In this document: piece by piece, positions 1 through 8,728 of the stretch
How the letters are laid out: the number at the start of each line of letters is the position of its first letter
Numbering within the stretch: the first letter of the stretch is position 1
Assembly: GCA_031418715.1 (NCBI GenBank)
Contig: JANOJL010000002.1
Span: forward strand, 124,001 to 188,000
DNA length: 64,000 nucleotides
From: JANMDU01 sp031418715
GTDB taxonomy: Bacteria; Pseudomonadota; Gammaproteobacteria; Burkholderiales; Burkholderiaceae_C
Direction: 5' to 3'
Program-made: the position numbers and the translations under genes
Notes under the pieces: generated by a model
Told to the model about the DNA's origin: nothing
The model's input: only the letters and a program-made list of their open reading frames with translations
The model's database searches: none

Positions 1-288
1 CTTCTGGTTGCATTCACATTGGCAGTTACCTCTGGCTGCGCGGTGACTCGTGGCCAAGAAACTGTGGGTGCTTACGTCGACGATACGGCAATCACGACAA
101 TCATTAAATCTCGCTTCGCAGAAAACAAGCAGGTGGATGCCACCAGTATCCGCGTTGAAACCTTGAACGGCACAGTCATGCTATCTGGTTTTGCAAAAAA
201 TTCTACTGAAAAGAGCACGGCTCAAAGCATCGCCTCAAATGTCAGCGGTGTCAAATCTGTCAGAAATGAAATTGCGGTTCGTCCGTAA
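1..288 (+). CDS. BON-domain lipoprotein, 5' end outside window
   Basis: The reading frame is open from the first base, so the true start lies upstream of the window; 95 residues are visible. They begin with the end of a hydrophobic signal segment running into VTSGC, which looks like a lipobox with a lipidated Cys, although the residue three before the Cys is Thr rather than Leu. Then comes one BON domain (TAITTIIKSRFAEN, then a LNGTVMLSGFA strand pair and a VSGVKSVRNEI ending). BON domains, as in OsmY, are associated with membrane binding and osmotic stress in the periplasm. The neighbouring CsbD gene fits a stress context. Function beyond the domain is inferred. Confidence 0.8.
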   Translation, partial: LLVAFTLAVTSGCAVTRGQETVGAYVDDTAITTIIKSRFAENKQVDATSIRVETLNGTVMLSGFAKNSTEKSTAQSIASNVSGVKSVRNEIAVRP

Positions 289-349
289 ACGCCAAGCAGA
301 TGGCTCAGAAGGCAATCTGTTTTAACTCACTCAACTCAAAGGAATCAAC

Positions 350-616
350 ATGAACTGGGAACAAATTCAAGGCAATTGGAAGCAAGTCACTGGCAAAGCC
401 AAAGAGCAATGGGGCAAGCTAACTGACGACGACATGGATGTCATTGCTGGCAAACGCGACCAGCTCGCAGGCAAAATTCAGCATCGCTACGGCGTAGCCA
501 AAGAAGAAGCTGAAAAACAAGTCAGCGCTTGGCTAGACAGAGCAACTGACACATGGCTTGTTGTTAGCGAGAAGCCTGTGTCAGCGCTGGAATCCAAGCT
601 TGACCAAAAGAACTAA
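350..616 (+). CDS. CsbD family stress-response protein
   Basis: 88 residues, opening with MNWEQIQGNWKQVTGKAKEQ and continuing LTDDDMDVIAGKRDQLAGK, the standard CsbD (UPF0337) pattern. The family is small, hydrophilic, probably cytoplasmic and induced by general stress; its biochemical role is unknown. The C-terminal third (about residues 60-88) is an extra tail beyond the core domain. An AAAGG ribosome-binding site precedes the ATG. It follows the BON lipoprotein in the same direction and is followed by a strong terminator, so the two may form a short stress operon. Confidence 0.88.
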   Translation: MNWEQIQGNWKQVTGKAKEQWGKLTDDDMDVIAGKRDQLAGKIQHRYGVAKEEAEKQVSAWLDRATDTWLVVSEKPVSALESKLDQKN

Positions 617-645
617 TATCTAGGCTCCGGCCTAAATATTGAAAA

Positions 646-709
646 CGGGCCAAACGATTCGGCGGTTTGGCTCGTGAACATGAGAAAGACCCATCACGGG
701 TCTTTTTTA
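646..709 (+). terminator. Intrinsic terminator after CsbD gene
   Basis: A stem AGACCC/GGGTCT with loop ATCAC at 687-704 is followed by a run of T. A second hairpin (GCCAAAC..GTTTGGC) lies just upstream at about 648-672. This favours starting the next gene at 722 rather than at an earlier in-frame ATG at 674. Confidence 0.8.
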
Positions 710-721
710 TTTTGGGATCTT

Positions 722-1132
722 ATGAAAACGATTATCCGCTTCTCCGAATTTGCCAAAACTACTTCACTATTTTGCGGAAAGCCGCGCACGTTTGTGTTTG
801 CAGTCTGTATCGTTTTAATATGGATCACCACAGGCCCGCTCTTTGGTTTCAGTGATACTTGGCAACTTGTGATCAATACAGGCACCACGATCATCACTTT
901 CTTGATGGTGTTTCTGATTCAAAACACACAAAACCGGGATACTGAGGCGATTCAAATCAAGCTGGACGAGCTGATCCGAGCCACGCAAGGTGCGCACAAT
1001 GCGCTGCTCGATTTGGAAGAGCTAGAAGACGAAGCATTGCACACTTTCCGACGGAAATACCAGCTGCTCGCAACCAAGGCCAGATCAAATCTGGCGCAAG
1101 GCACGGCAGATACAGGTACACCGGATTCTTGA
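722..1132 (+). CDS. Low-affinity iron permease family membrane protein
   Basis: 136 residues. Two hydrophobic segments (about residues 20-37 and 45-65) are followed by the soluble stretch IQNTQNRDTEAIQIKLDEL, which is the hallmark of the bacterial low-affinity iron permease family (PF04120). The rest is a charged helix. Despite the family name, iron transport has not generally been shown for bacterial members. The ATG at 722 lies downstream of the terminator; an ATG at 674 would place coding sequence within the terminator hairpin. Confidence 0.82.
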   Translation: MKTIIRFSEFAKTTSLFCGKPRTFVFAVCIVLIWITTGPLFGFSDTWQLVINTGTTIITFLMVFLIQNTQNRDTEAIQIKLDELIRATQGAHNALLDLEELEDEALHTFRRKYQLLATKARSNLAQGTADTGTPDS

Positions 1133-1203
1133 TTTCACCAATAAGCCCCGTTTTATGCGATACGTCACGCTACATATGCGGCGGCAACCAGCGTGCATAG
1201 CTT

Positions 1204-2274
1204 CTACTTGGGTCGTTGATTGACTAACTTCGGTTGCACGCTCTGCAAACGGCCCGACCGCAGCTCGGCTACCGCATGAGCCACAGCACGCGCAACATTG
1301 CATACCTCTTCTTGAACTGCCAGATCTTTGTCTAGCGCTTCATGGCTGTTGGCATAAGGCTCAAAATAGCCGATGTAGCGATCAAGCCGAGAGAGAGCCC
1401 CAGAATCAATAAATCCCATCCAATCAAGCCACTCCGACAGAGCTCGTCGCGAGCCTTCGATGCCCGCAACATCGCCATGCACAACCAAGCCATACGCACG
1501 ACCTGCCAAATGTTTAGGAAAGTCCCAGCCCGCCATCTCTAACTCTTTGGCTAAAGCCGCCTTTTTACCCATCGTGGATGTCGGATCAGGATTGCCGCCA
1601 TCTGCGCAGACCAGACGGTCAATCATCAGCTTCAACGGACTCGGGCTTTGATACCAGTAAACAGGCGAGACAATGATGACGGCATGCGCAGATGTCCACA
1701 TCTCGTATATCTTTGCCATCCAATCGTTGGTTTGATTGAGTGAATGGTGCGGATAGCAACTGCATGGCCAATGGCAAAGAGGCATCGCTGTGGAGACGCA
1801 TCCTTTGCAAGGATGAATGTTCAGACCGTATTCAGAAGTGATTAAGCTCAGATCGAGGATCTCTGTTTTTATGTCAGCCGCCTTGAGTATCCCGTCAGCA
1901 ATGCCAAGCATTCGATACGACTTTGACATTTCGCCTGGACATGTGCCATCGTTACGTGCAGAGCCGCAAATGAGTAATACCTTTGACGGGCTCGCAGGAT
2001 CAGCCCAGCGCACTTGCGCCTCGTCTAAAAGCTGCTTGGTTGCTAGCCACTCCTTAGACAGCTCATATTCAGGATTGGCAAACCCCTCGCCTGCTTTTTG
2101 TGTATGGGGTGCTTTGCGGCCTTCGCTGTAGGCATCCCAGGCAATTTCTTCAAGTCGGGCAATAGATAGCTCCTCCGCCTTGTAGGCAGGATCTCCAAAA
2201 TAAGCACGATACCTCAGACTGAATTCACCGCGTGCAAGTTGCGGGCTGCCTTGGCCTTTGCGAATTTCAATCAT
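1204..2274 (-). CDS. NADPH-dependent FMN reductase / flavodoxin-fold protein
   Basis: 356 residues from the ATG preceded by AAGGAAATTGAA; a longer upstream frame lacks a good ribosome-binding site. After a charged N-terminal domain of about 105 residues comes a flavodoxin-like fold: KVLLICGSARNDGTCPG (FMN phosphate loop), then a Cys-rich HPCKGCVSTAMPLCHWPC stretch, then IIVSPVYWYQSPSPLKLMIDR, typical of the NADPH-dependent FMN reductase/iron-sulfur flavoprotein group. The CxxC and neighbouring Cys could bind metal or a cluster, but the spacing is not one I can assign. The substrate is unknown. It is divergent from the PPOX-fold gene across a 280-bp AT-rich region. Confidence 0.78.
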   Translation of the reverse strand: MIEIRKGQGSPQLARGEFSLRYRAYFGDPAYKAEELSIARLEEIAWDAYSEGRKAPHTQKAGEGFANPEYELSKEWLATKQLLDEAQVRWADPASPSKVLLICGSARNDGTCPGEMSKSYRMLGIADGILKAADIKTEILDLSLITSEYGLNIHPCKGCVSTAMPLCHWPCSCYPHHSLNQTNDWMAKIYEMWTSAHAVIIVSPVYWYQSPSPLKLMIDRLVCADGGNPDPTSTMGKKAALAKELEMAGWDFPKHLAGRAYGLVVHGDVAGIEGSRRALSEWLDWMGFIDSGALSRLDRYIGYFEPYANSHEALDKDLAVQEEVCNVARAVAHAVAELRSGRLQSVQPKLVNQRPK

Positions 2275-2556
2275 TTCAATTTCCTTTAGCTTGAGAGATA
2301 GAAGGTACCTCAAGAAATAAGATGACTGAGTCAGCAGCACTTTTGATACCAATAACTGATTGTGCAAGTTCAGCTTTACCATGGCAACGCCGATTCTTAA
2401 TTCGCGACAATTTGAACTGATTGACGGCTTCTTATCCTACAAAAATGCTCAGTATTGACTGACACTCTTCGTTGAATTTCTAGTTGATCATAGGTGTTTG
2501 GGAAACTAAATATTAGTTACACCCCGCACCTATACCCACAAAAGAGATTTAATTCA
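2275..2556. promoter_or_regulatory. AT-rich divergent intergenic region
   Basis: About 280 bp between two divergently transcribed genes. It is clearly AT-richer than the coding sequence and must hold both promoters, but I cannot assign confident -35/-10 boxes by eye. No RNA gene or repeat was seen. Confidence 0.4.
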
Positions 2557-3051
2557 ATGAAGACTGCAAACCAAGCCAATCCAGAGCTGAAAAAACTGTG
2601 CGATCTCATTCAAGATATGTCCATCTGTATGCTCACCACCATCAATACTGATCATGCCTTAATCAGCAGGCCAATGTCAGTTTTGGAAATGGATAGCGAG
2701 GGTACATTGTGGTTTTTTATGGATAAAAATTCAGAAAAAGCAGCCTCGCTGAGCGCTATGAATTTGAGTTTTACTAACGAACACAATGGCACGTATGTTT
2801 CCTTGTCAGGGCACGGAGAGATCAACTCCGATACAAACAATATCGAACGCTTATGGACATTTTTTGCTAAGCCTTGGTTTCCAGAAGGGATCGACTCATC
2901 CAACCTGGTGCTGCTTAGATTTTTGCCAAACACTGCTGAGTACTGGGATGCGCCACATAGCAAGACGGTAAGGATATTTGCCATGGCAGCCTCGATCATT
3001 GCAGGCAAGCCTATCGGGTTGGGTGAACACGATACGCTTCAGTTACTTTGA
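2557..3051 (+). CDS. Pyridoxamine 5'-phosphate oxidase-fold protein (general stress protein 26-like)
   Basis: 164 residues starting MKTANQANPELKKLCDLI. The sequence SICMLTTINTDHALISRPMSV followed by LWFFMDKNSEK and the late WFPEGIDSSNLVLLRF and YWDAP motifs match the general stress protein 26 branch of the split-barrel flavin-binding family. Members bind FMN, FAD or F420, and the role is usually inferred to be redox protection. The chosen ATG follows AAAGAGA; an upstream in-frame ATG at 2494 adds residues unlike the family. The stop overlaps the likely TTG start of the next gene, so the two are probably co-transcribed. Confidence 0.82.
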   Translation: MKTANQANPELKKLCDLIQDMSICMLTTINTDHALISRPMSVLEMDSEGTLWFFMDKNSEKAASLSAMNLSFTNEHNGTYVSLSGHGEINSDTNNIERLWTFFAKPWFPEGIDSSNLVLLRFLPNTAEYWDAPHSKTVRIFAMAASIIAGKPIGLGEHDTLQLL

Positions 3052-4484
3052 AAAAATATTCTTTATCAGCTGTGAATCATGTCATGCCCAAGAGCCTTTT
3101 TTTGCGTAGGCTGTGTTTGATGAGTATGACTGTTAGCTGCTTGCTGAGTATGTTGGGTTGTAGCCAACTGCCCAAGATTGAGCCTGCGAACAGAACAGGT
3201 GTTGTACAAGCTGTGGTGGTCGAAGATGCTCGCGGGCCGTTATCAATTGCGAAAAGCCAAAACCTATTGGATACGCTGACACGCAATGAAGCACAAGCCA
3301 ATTCACTCGCATACCATCTCGCGGCTGAAGAAGCTATCACGGGCACGCCTCTAAATTCTGGCAACCATGTTCAGCTACTACTCGATGGCCCAGCAACCTA
3401 CGAAGCCATGCTCATTGCCATCGCGTCAGCACGCGATCACATCAACGTAGAAACCTATATTTTCGACGATGACGAGATCGGACGTGGATTTGCCGCATTA
3501 TTGGTAGAAAAGCAGCAGAACGGCGTTCAAGTGAACATCATCCACGACAGTGTGGGTACGTTTTCCACACCTCCCGAGTTCTTTCAAAAACTCATTGACA
3601 TCGGCATTAATGTGCTCGAATTCAACCCAGTTAACCCGTTGGCTGCAAGCAAGGGCTGGTCTCCGAATCAGCGTGATCACCGCAAGCTGCTCATCGTAGA
3701 TGGCAAACTGGCATTCTTGGGCGGTATCAATATCAGCAGCGTTCACTCCGGTGGTTCCTTTGGGACGAAGTCTCGACGCCCTCGCACAGACAAAGCTACT
3801 TGGCGCGACACTGACATCAAACTCGAAGGCCCTGTGGTGGCCGAGCTGCAAAAGCTCTTCATCTCCACATGGGAAAAGCAGCAAGGCCCGGCGCTCCCAG
3901 AGAAATCCTATTTTCCGCAGATCAAGCCTGTGGGCACCACGCTGGTACGAGCCATCGGCAGCACGCCGGACGAGCCATACAGTCAGATGTACGGGGCTCT
4001 GCTATCCGCTATCGGGCATGCACGTATCAGTGTTTACCTGACAAATGCTTATTTCGCACCGGATCCGCAATTGCTCGCTGCACTAGAAGCAGCGCAGCAC
4101 AGAGGGGTCGATGTAAGGCTGATTTTGCCCAGCAAAACCGACTCTTGGCTGGTCTTTCACGCTGGGCGGGGTTATTACACGCGACTTTTAAAAGCGGGCG
4201 TGAAGATTTTTGAGCTACGTAATGCCGTCTTGCATTCAAAAACAGCCTTGATTGATGGCGTGTGGGTTTCGGTAGGCTCCACGAATCTGGATTGGCGTAG
4301 CTTTTTGCACAACCAAGAGCTCGATGCGATCGTCTTGGGAACGGCCTTTGGCAGTCAAGTTCAGGCCATGTTTGACAAGGATCTGGCTAATTCCGATGCC
4401 GTCTCGCTGGCAAAATGGCAGCAGCGCAATCTGGATTTGCGAATGAAAGAATGGTTTGCGCGATTGTGGGAATATTGGCTATGA
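3048..4484 (+). CDS. Phospholipase D / cardiolipin-synthase-like lipoprotein
   Basis: Up to 478 residues. Two HKD motifs are present: HRKLLIVDG at about residue 211 and HSKTALIDG at about 396, each followed by a GG/GSTN-type loop (LGGINIS, GSTNLDWRS), as in cardiolipin synthases of the phospholipase D superfamily, which transfer phosphatidyl groups. The N-terminus carries a hydrophobic segment ending LSMLGC, a clear lipobox, so the protein is probably membrane-anchored. The start is uncertain: TTG at 3048 overlaps the preceding stop, and ATG at 3084 gives a more ordinary signal peptide. It overlaps the DUF2177 gene by ATGA. Confidence 0.85.
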   Translation: MKKYSLSAVNHVMPKSLFLRRLCLMSMTVSCLLSMLGCSQLPKIEPANRTGVVQAVVVEDARGPLSIAKSQNLLDTLTRNEAQANSLAYHLAAEEAITGTPLNSGNHVQLLLDGPATYEAMLIAIASARDHINVETYIFDDDEIGRGFAALLVEKQQNGVQVNIIHDSVGTFSTPPEFFQKLIDIGINVLEFNPVNPLAASKGWSPNQRDHRKLLIVDGKLAFLGGINISSVHSGGSFGTKSRRPRTDKATWRDTDIKLEGPVVAELQKLFISTWEKQQGPALPEKSYFPQIKPVGTTLVRAIGSTPDEPYSQMYGALLSAIGHARISVYLTNAYFAPDPQLLAALEAAQHRGVDVRLILPSKTDSWLVFHAGRGYYTRLLKAGVKIFELRNAVLHSKTALIDGVWVSVGSTNLDWRSFLHNQELDAIVLGTAFGSQVQAMFDKDLANSDAVSLAKWQQRNLDLRMKEWFARLWEYWL

Positions 4485-4903
4485 AAACAACATTGGCTGG
4501 TTGGATGGCAAGCTTTGGTGCTACTGCGCTGGTGATGATTGCGATTGATCTGCTTTGGCTGGGCGTCATTGCCAAGCCCTGGTATCTAGCTGGAATGGGG
4601 CACTTGATGGCACCGAAACCCAACTTGATTGCTGCCGCTTTGTTTTACGTGATGTTCCCAGTGGGATTGATGATCTTCGCTGTCATACCGCATGCTGAGA
4701 CCACGGGCATAGCAAAAGCAGCAATGTGGGGCGCAGCCTTTGGTTTTTTTACCTATGCCACTTATGACCTGACAAATCTAGCCACATTGAAGGCATATCC
4801 TTTGGGTTTGGCTGTGCTCGACATCACTTGGGGCACTTTTGTCAGCGCTATAGCCGCAACTGCAGGAAAAGCTGTCCATTCACGCTGGATACTAGGCAAT
4901 TAG
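4481..4903 (+). CDS. DUF2177 family membrane protein
   Basis: 140 residues with four predicted hydrophobic segments, matching DUF2177 (IAIDLLWLGVIAKPWY near the N-terminus; FGFFTYATYDLTNLATLK and DITWGTFVSA later). The function of the family is unknown. The ATG overlaps the stop of the phospholipase D-like gene (ATGA), so the PPOX-fold, PLD-like and DUF2177 genes form one translationally coupled unit, perhaps concerned with membrane maintenance under stress (inference). Confidence 0.85.
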   Translation: MKTTLAGWMASFGATALVMIAIDLLWLGVIAKPWYLAGMGHLMAPKPNLIAAALFYVMFPVGLMIFAVIPHAETTGIAKAAMWGAAFGFFTYATYDLTNLATLKAYPLGLAVLDITWGTFVSAIAATAGKAVHSRWILGN

Positions 4904-4973
4904 CCATCCAGCCGATTAGAAAAGAACGGATGGGTTGGTGTCTACGCACCTATGCATGTCCGAAGTAATCAAC

Positions 4974-6089
4974 TTAACGACCAGGTCGCAGTTTCCGATA
5001 CACCGTGGCTCGGCTGATACCCAGCTTTTGTGCTGCCGCAGCCACATTGCCTTTGAGCTGCGCCACCGTGTCGTGAATCACGTCCACTTCGTGCGCTTTC
5101 AGTGCGCCTAAGCTGTGGCGCACACGTGTGTCAACCACGGAGGCAGAAACAGCTTTAGGTGCCAGCTTGCCGCTGCGGCTCGTGCGCACTTCTACGTGGA
5201 GCCCAGACCACAGCGGTACTTGAACAGCCTCGCTGCCCAGATGCGCGTCAAACAAACGCCGCCAATCGGTGGCAAACACATCGCTGGCATGCTGCATTGG
5301 CTGAGCTATTTCAGAAGCGCCAAGCATCTGCCGCGCAATGCGGTTCATTGCGCAAATCTGGCCGTCTTCATCTAGGCAAAGCAATCCCTCCGCCTCGCGC
5401 CCCAGTGCGCCCGTATCCGGCCAGCGCAGATGAATCACCAGTGTGTGTGGCGCGGCAAGCACGAGTTGGTTTTCAATGCGGCGCGCGGCGCTGCTCACGC
5501 GGTGCATCAGCTCAGGCCGCTCAGGCACATCAATGCCCGTTACGTCCAGCATGCCTGCGCAGCGGCCGGTGCCATCAAAAATCGGTGAGCCTGCGCAAGA
5601 ATAAGCGCCCGTGTCTTCGAAGAAATGCTCGCCCCGGTGCAGCCAAACATCAGCTTGCTCAGCCAGCGCCGCACTGATCGCACTGGTGCCGATTGCCGCT
5701 TCAGATAAATCCACACCTTCGCGTGTGATCAGCGTCGCGCGGCGATCTTGCGCATCAATCTGCCCGCTGCTGGCCACCACCACGCCCTGCGCATTGGTGA
5801 GAATCGCAAAATAACGAATCGGCGCAATTGCTTGCCCGAGCTGATGCAAAGTGCTCTGCGCTGCTTGTGCCAGCTGGCGGTTTGCCTCGCGCGATCGGCG
5901 CTGCAAACTGCTGCCCACCATATCAAATGCCACCCGCTGCTGCGGCTCAAATCCCAAGCCCATGCAGCGCTGCCAAGACTGCGCAATCCAATCATGCACC
6001 GCTACTTTCCCCCGCTGCCCACCCAGCAGTACGCGGCGCGATTGCGTGATGAGATCAAGGCGTGAGGAAGAGGTGGAGAATGAAGACAT
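4974..6089 (-). CDS. AcoR-like GAF/Fis-type transcriptional regulator without AAA domain
   Basis: 371 residues. The N-terminal part resembles the sensor half of AcoR-type regulators (SWQRCMGLGFEP, then a GAF-like region including GVDLSEAAIGTSAISAAL and the AYSCAGSPIFDGTG segment). A PAS-like region follows, and the C-terminus is a Fis-type helix-turn-helix (NVAAAAQKLGISRATVYRKL). The sigma-54-interacting AAA+ domain with GAFTGA is absent, so it should act without sigma-54. It is divergent from the aldehyde oxidoreductase operon and is the obvious candidate regulator, possibly sensing an alcohol or aldehyde (inference). The start was chosen at ATG 6089 because the extra upstream residues look non-native. 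Confidence 0.8.
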   Translation of the reverse strand: MSSFSTSSSRLDLITQSRRVLLGGQRGKVAVHDWIAQSWQRCMGLGFEPQQRVAFDMVGSSLQRRSREANRQLAQAAQSTLHQLGQAIAPIRYFAILTNAQGVVVASSGQIDAQDRRATLITREGVDLSEAAIGTSAISAALAEQADVWLHRGEHFFEDTGAYSCAGSPIFDGTGRCAGMLDVTGIDVPERPELMHRVSSAARRIENQLVLAAPHTLVIHLRWPDTGALGREAEGLLCLDEDGQICAMNRIARQMLGASEIAQPMQHASDVFATDWRRLFDAHLGSEAVQVPLWSGLHVEVRTSRSGKLAPKAVSASVVDTRVRHSLGALKAHEVDVIHDTVAQLKGNVAAAAQKLGISRATVYRKLRPGR

Positions 6090-6258
6090 TGCATCAATAG
6101 TAGCCAGCAATTCTGTGTCATTTTGAGAATTTCTGAAATGCTGCGCTGCACACAAGGGTTTACCGCAAGTGCTCCTCGTGCCAGTTGGCAAACAATGGGA
6201 GTTGGATTTCAAAGGCAAAGCTCTGGCCTTTCAGAGCGAATACCCACAGGAGACTTTC

Positions 6259-6735
6259 ATGCAAAAGATGTTGCACATCAACCCGGACAAATGCACGGGC
6301 TGCTTGCAGTGCGAAATGGCGTGTTCATTTGAAAACTATGGCACTTACGCCACCAGCAAATCGCGCATCAAGGTGTTTGACTTCCATCACACCGGCAAGA
6401 AAGTGCCCTATACCTGCACGCAATGCGATGAAGCTTGGTGCTTGCATGCTTGCCCGGTAGAAGCCATCACGATTGACAAAGCGACAGGTGCGAAAGTGGT
6501 GAACGATTCCACTTGCGTGGGTTGCAAAGTCTGCACGATTGCTTGCCCGTTTGGCACGATCAACTACGTGCAGGAAACCGGCAAAGTGCAAAAGTGCGAC
6601 CTGTGCGGCGGCGAGCCTGCTTGCGTGGAGGCATGTCCCACCACGGCGATCACCTTCGTCGATGCCAATTGGACGGGGCTCGACAAAATGAAATCTTGGG
6701 CCGACAAGCTGGGCAACCAGCCAAGCGCTTCCTGA
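6259..6735 (+). CDS. aorA: Four-cluster ferredoxin subunit of aldehyde oxidoreductase
   Basis: 158 residues from an ATG preceded by AGGAG. Sixteen Cys in four groups (CTGCLQCEMAC, CTQCDEAWCLHACP, CVGCKVCTIACP, CDLCGGEPACVEACP) predict four [4Fe-4S] clusters, as in the electron-transfer subunits of molybdopterin enzymes such as DmsB/HycB. It lies directly upstream of the tungsten enzyme gene. The arrangement matches the AorABC enzyme described in Aromatoleum, where AorA carries electrons between the W site and the FAD subunit. The symbol is by analogy. Confidence 0.85.
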   Translation: MQKMLHINPDKCTGCLQCEMACSFENYGTYATSKSRIKVFDFHHTGKKVPYTCTQCDEAWCLHACPVEAITIDKATGAKVVNDSTCVGCKVCTIACPFGTINYVQETGKVQKCDLCGGEPACVEACPTTAITFVDANWTGLDKMKSWADKLGNQPSAS

Positions 6736-6805
6736 GGCTTTGCGGGACAGACCTGCGCAAAGCGCTGCTCTGTCCTCAACTGATCAAATCACTTGGAGAA
6801 ACATC

Positions 6806-8653
6806 ATGTCTTGGGCTGGAAAAATCCTTCGCGTTGACCTCACCACCGGCACAGTGAAATCTGAGCCGCTGAACAACAACTGGGCGCGTGCCTACATTGG
6901 CTCGCGCGGCCTTGCTGCCAAATACCTCACCACCGAGGTTGATCCCAAAGTCGATCCGTTGGCACCAGGTAACAAAATTTACTTCACCACTGGGCCTTTG
7001 ACGGGCACGATGGCCTCCACTGGCGGGCGCTACACCGTCTCGACCAAGAGCCCACTCACGGGTGCGATTGCTTGCTCTAATTCAGGTGGCTACTGGGGCG
7101 CAGAGCTGAAGATGGCGGGCTGGGACATGATTGCCGTGGAAGGCAAATCTGCCAAGCCGGTGTATCTGTACGTCAATGATGACGTGGCCGAACTGCGCGA
7201 TGCCTCCCATCTGTGGGGCAAGAGCGTCTTTGAAACCGAAGCCACGCTGAAGAAAGGCTTGCAAGATCCGCTCACGCGCGTATGCAGCATCGGCAAGGCG
7301 GGTGAAAACGGCGTGTTGTTTGCAGCAGTCGTCAATGATTTGCACCGAGCTGCAGGCCGCTCGGGCGTGGGCACTGTTATGGGCAGTAAAAATCTCAAGG
7401 CGATTGCCGTGCGTGGCACCAAGGGCGTGGGCAATATCCGCGATCCAAAGGCCTTCATGAAAGTCACCTACGAGAAGAAGAAAATCCTCGCAGAAAATGC
7501 CGTCACCGGCCAGGGCTTGCCCACTTTTGGCACGCAGGTGCTGATGAGCGTGATCAACGAAGTGGGCGCGCTGCCGACGCGAAATCACCGTAATACTCAG
7601 TTTGAAGGCGCGAAAGACATTGGCGCTGAGGCGATGGCTACGCCGCGCGCCACCGATGGGAAAAAGCCACTGGTGACGAATCAAGCCTGTTTTGGCTGCA
7701 CGATTGCGTGTGGCCGCATTCAAACGATTGATAAAGATCACTTCACCGTGCAAAACAAGCCGCAATACTGGGGCGCTTCTGGCGGCTTGGAATACGAAGC
7801 AGCTTGGGCACTCGGCGCAGCCAATGGCGTCAACGATCTGGATGCGCTGCAGTATGCCAATGTGCTGTGTAACGAAGAGGGCATTGATCCGATCAGCTTT
7901 GGCGTGACGGTGGGCGCGGTGATGGAGCTGTATGAGATAGGCGTGCTCACCAAAGAGCAGCTCGGCATCGAAGCGCCGTTTGGCTCAGCTCGCGCGCTGG
8001 CTTTCTTCGCGGAGGAGACGATCAATGGCCGTGGCTTTGGCAAAGAAATCGGCCAGGGTTCAAAGCGCCTCACCGCCAAGTATGGCCACCCTGATCTTTC
8101 TATGACCAGCAAGGGCCAAGAGTTCCCCGCTTACGACGGGCGCGGCATTCAAGGCATCGGCTTGGCTTATGCGACCAGCAATCGCGGCGGCTGCCACCTG
8201 CGCGGCTACACGATTGCTTCTGAAGTGCTCGGTATCCCAGTGAAAACCGATCCGCTGGAGCATGAAGGCAAGCCAGAGTTGGTCAAAGCTTTCCAAGATG
8301 CTACTGCTGCGTTTGATTCATCAGGACTGTGCATCTTCACCACCTTCGCTTGGGGGCTGGCCGATCTGGCACCGCAAATGCAAGCGGCTTGCGATGATGG
8401 CTACACCACCGAGGAGCTGGAGAAGATCGGCGAACGCATTTGGAATATGGAGCGCGAGTTCAACAACGCTGCAGGTCTGACCAAGGCCGATGATTCCCTG
8501 CCGAAGCGCCTGCTGACCGAGGGCGCGACCAGCGGCCCCGCCAAAGGCAAAGTCAGCGAATTGGCCAAGATGCTTCCCAAATACTACGAGGTGCGTGGCT
8601 GGGATCCGGAAGGCCGCCCAACCGCGAAGACCAAAGAGCGCCTAGGTCTTTGA
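6806..8653 (+). CDS. aorB: Tungsten-containing aldehyde:ferredoxin oxidoreductase, catalytic subunit
   Basis: 615 residues, close to the usual length of about 605. The start MSWAGKILRVDLTTGTV and the GGRYTVSTKSPLTGAI region are typical of the AOR family. The cluster ligands CFGCTIAC (Cys295, 298, 302) and a fourth Cys509 in SSGLC match the CxxCxxxC...C pattern of archaeal AOR. AORs bind W-bis-metallopterin and reversibly oxidise aldehydes to carboxylic acids in the cytoplasm. It lies between the ferredoxin and FAD subunit genes, with MoaD- and XdhC-like genes downstream. Substrate range cannot be read from sequence. Confidence 0.92.
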   Translation: MSWAGKILRVDLTTGTVKSEPLNNNWARAYIGSRGLAAKYLTTEVDPKVDPLAPGNKIYFTTGPLTGTMASTGGRYTVSTKSPLTGAIACSNSGGYWGAELKMAGWDMIAVEGKSAKPVYLYVNDDVAELRDASHLWGKSVFETEATLKKGLQDPLTRVCSIGKAGENGVLFAAVVNDLHRAAGRSGVGTVMGSKNLKAIAVRGTKGVGNIRDPKAFMKVTYEKKKILAENAVTGQGLPTFGTQVLMSVINEVGALPTRNHRNTQFEGAKDIGAEAMATPRATDGKKPLVTNQACFGCTIACGRIQTIDKDHFTVQNKPQYWGASGGLEYEAAWALGAANGVNDLDALQYANVLCNEEGIDPISFGVTVGAVMELYEIGVLTKEQLGIEAPFGSARALAFFAEETINGRGFGKEIGQGSKRLTAKYGHPDLSMTSKGQEFPAYDGRGIQGIGLAYATSNRGGCHLRGYTIASEVLGIPVKTDPLEHEGKPELVKAFQDATAAFDSSGLCIFTTFAWGLADLAPQMQAACDDGYTTEELEKIGERIWNMEREFNNAAGLTKADDSLPKRLLTEGATSGPAKGKVSELAKMLPKYYEVRGWDPEGRPTAKTKERLGL

Positions 8654-8670
8654 AGTAGGGCAAGCATGGA

Positions 8671-8698
8671 AAGGGCGTGGTCATTCACGCCTTTTTTT
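8671..8698 (+). terminator. Intra-operon hairpin with T-run between aorB and aorC
   Basis: GGCGTG (8674-8679) and CACGCC (8686-8691) form a six-base stem with loop GTCATT, followed by seven T. It looks like an intrinsic terminator, yet it sits between two genes of one enzyme complex, so it may act as an attenuator that lowers FAD-subunit expression relative to the catalytic subunit. Confidence 0.6.
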
Positions 8699-8728
8699 CT
8701 TCATGAAGACAACGTAAGGGGCAAATCT

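Noticed and set aside
6176..6215. Possible sigma-54 promoter upstream of aorA (TTGGCAA near TTGGA)
   Set aside because: The -12 GC element is missing and the adjacent AcoR-like regulator lacks the AAA+ domain needed to activate sigma-54.
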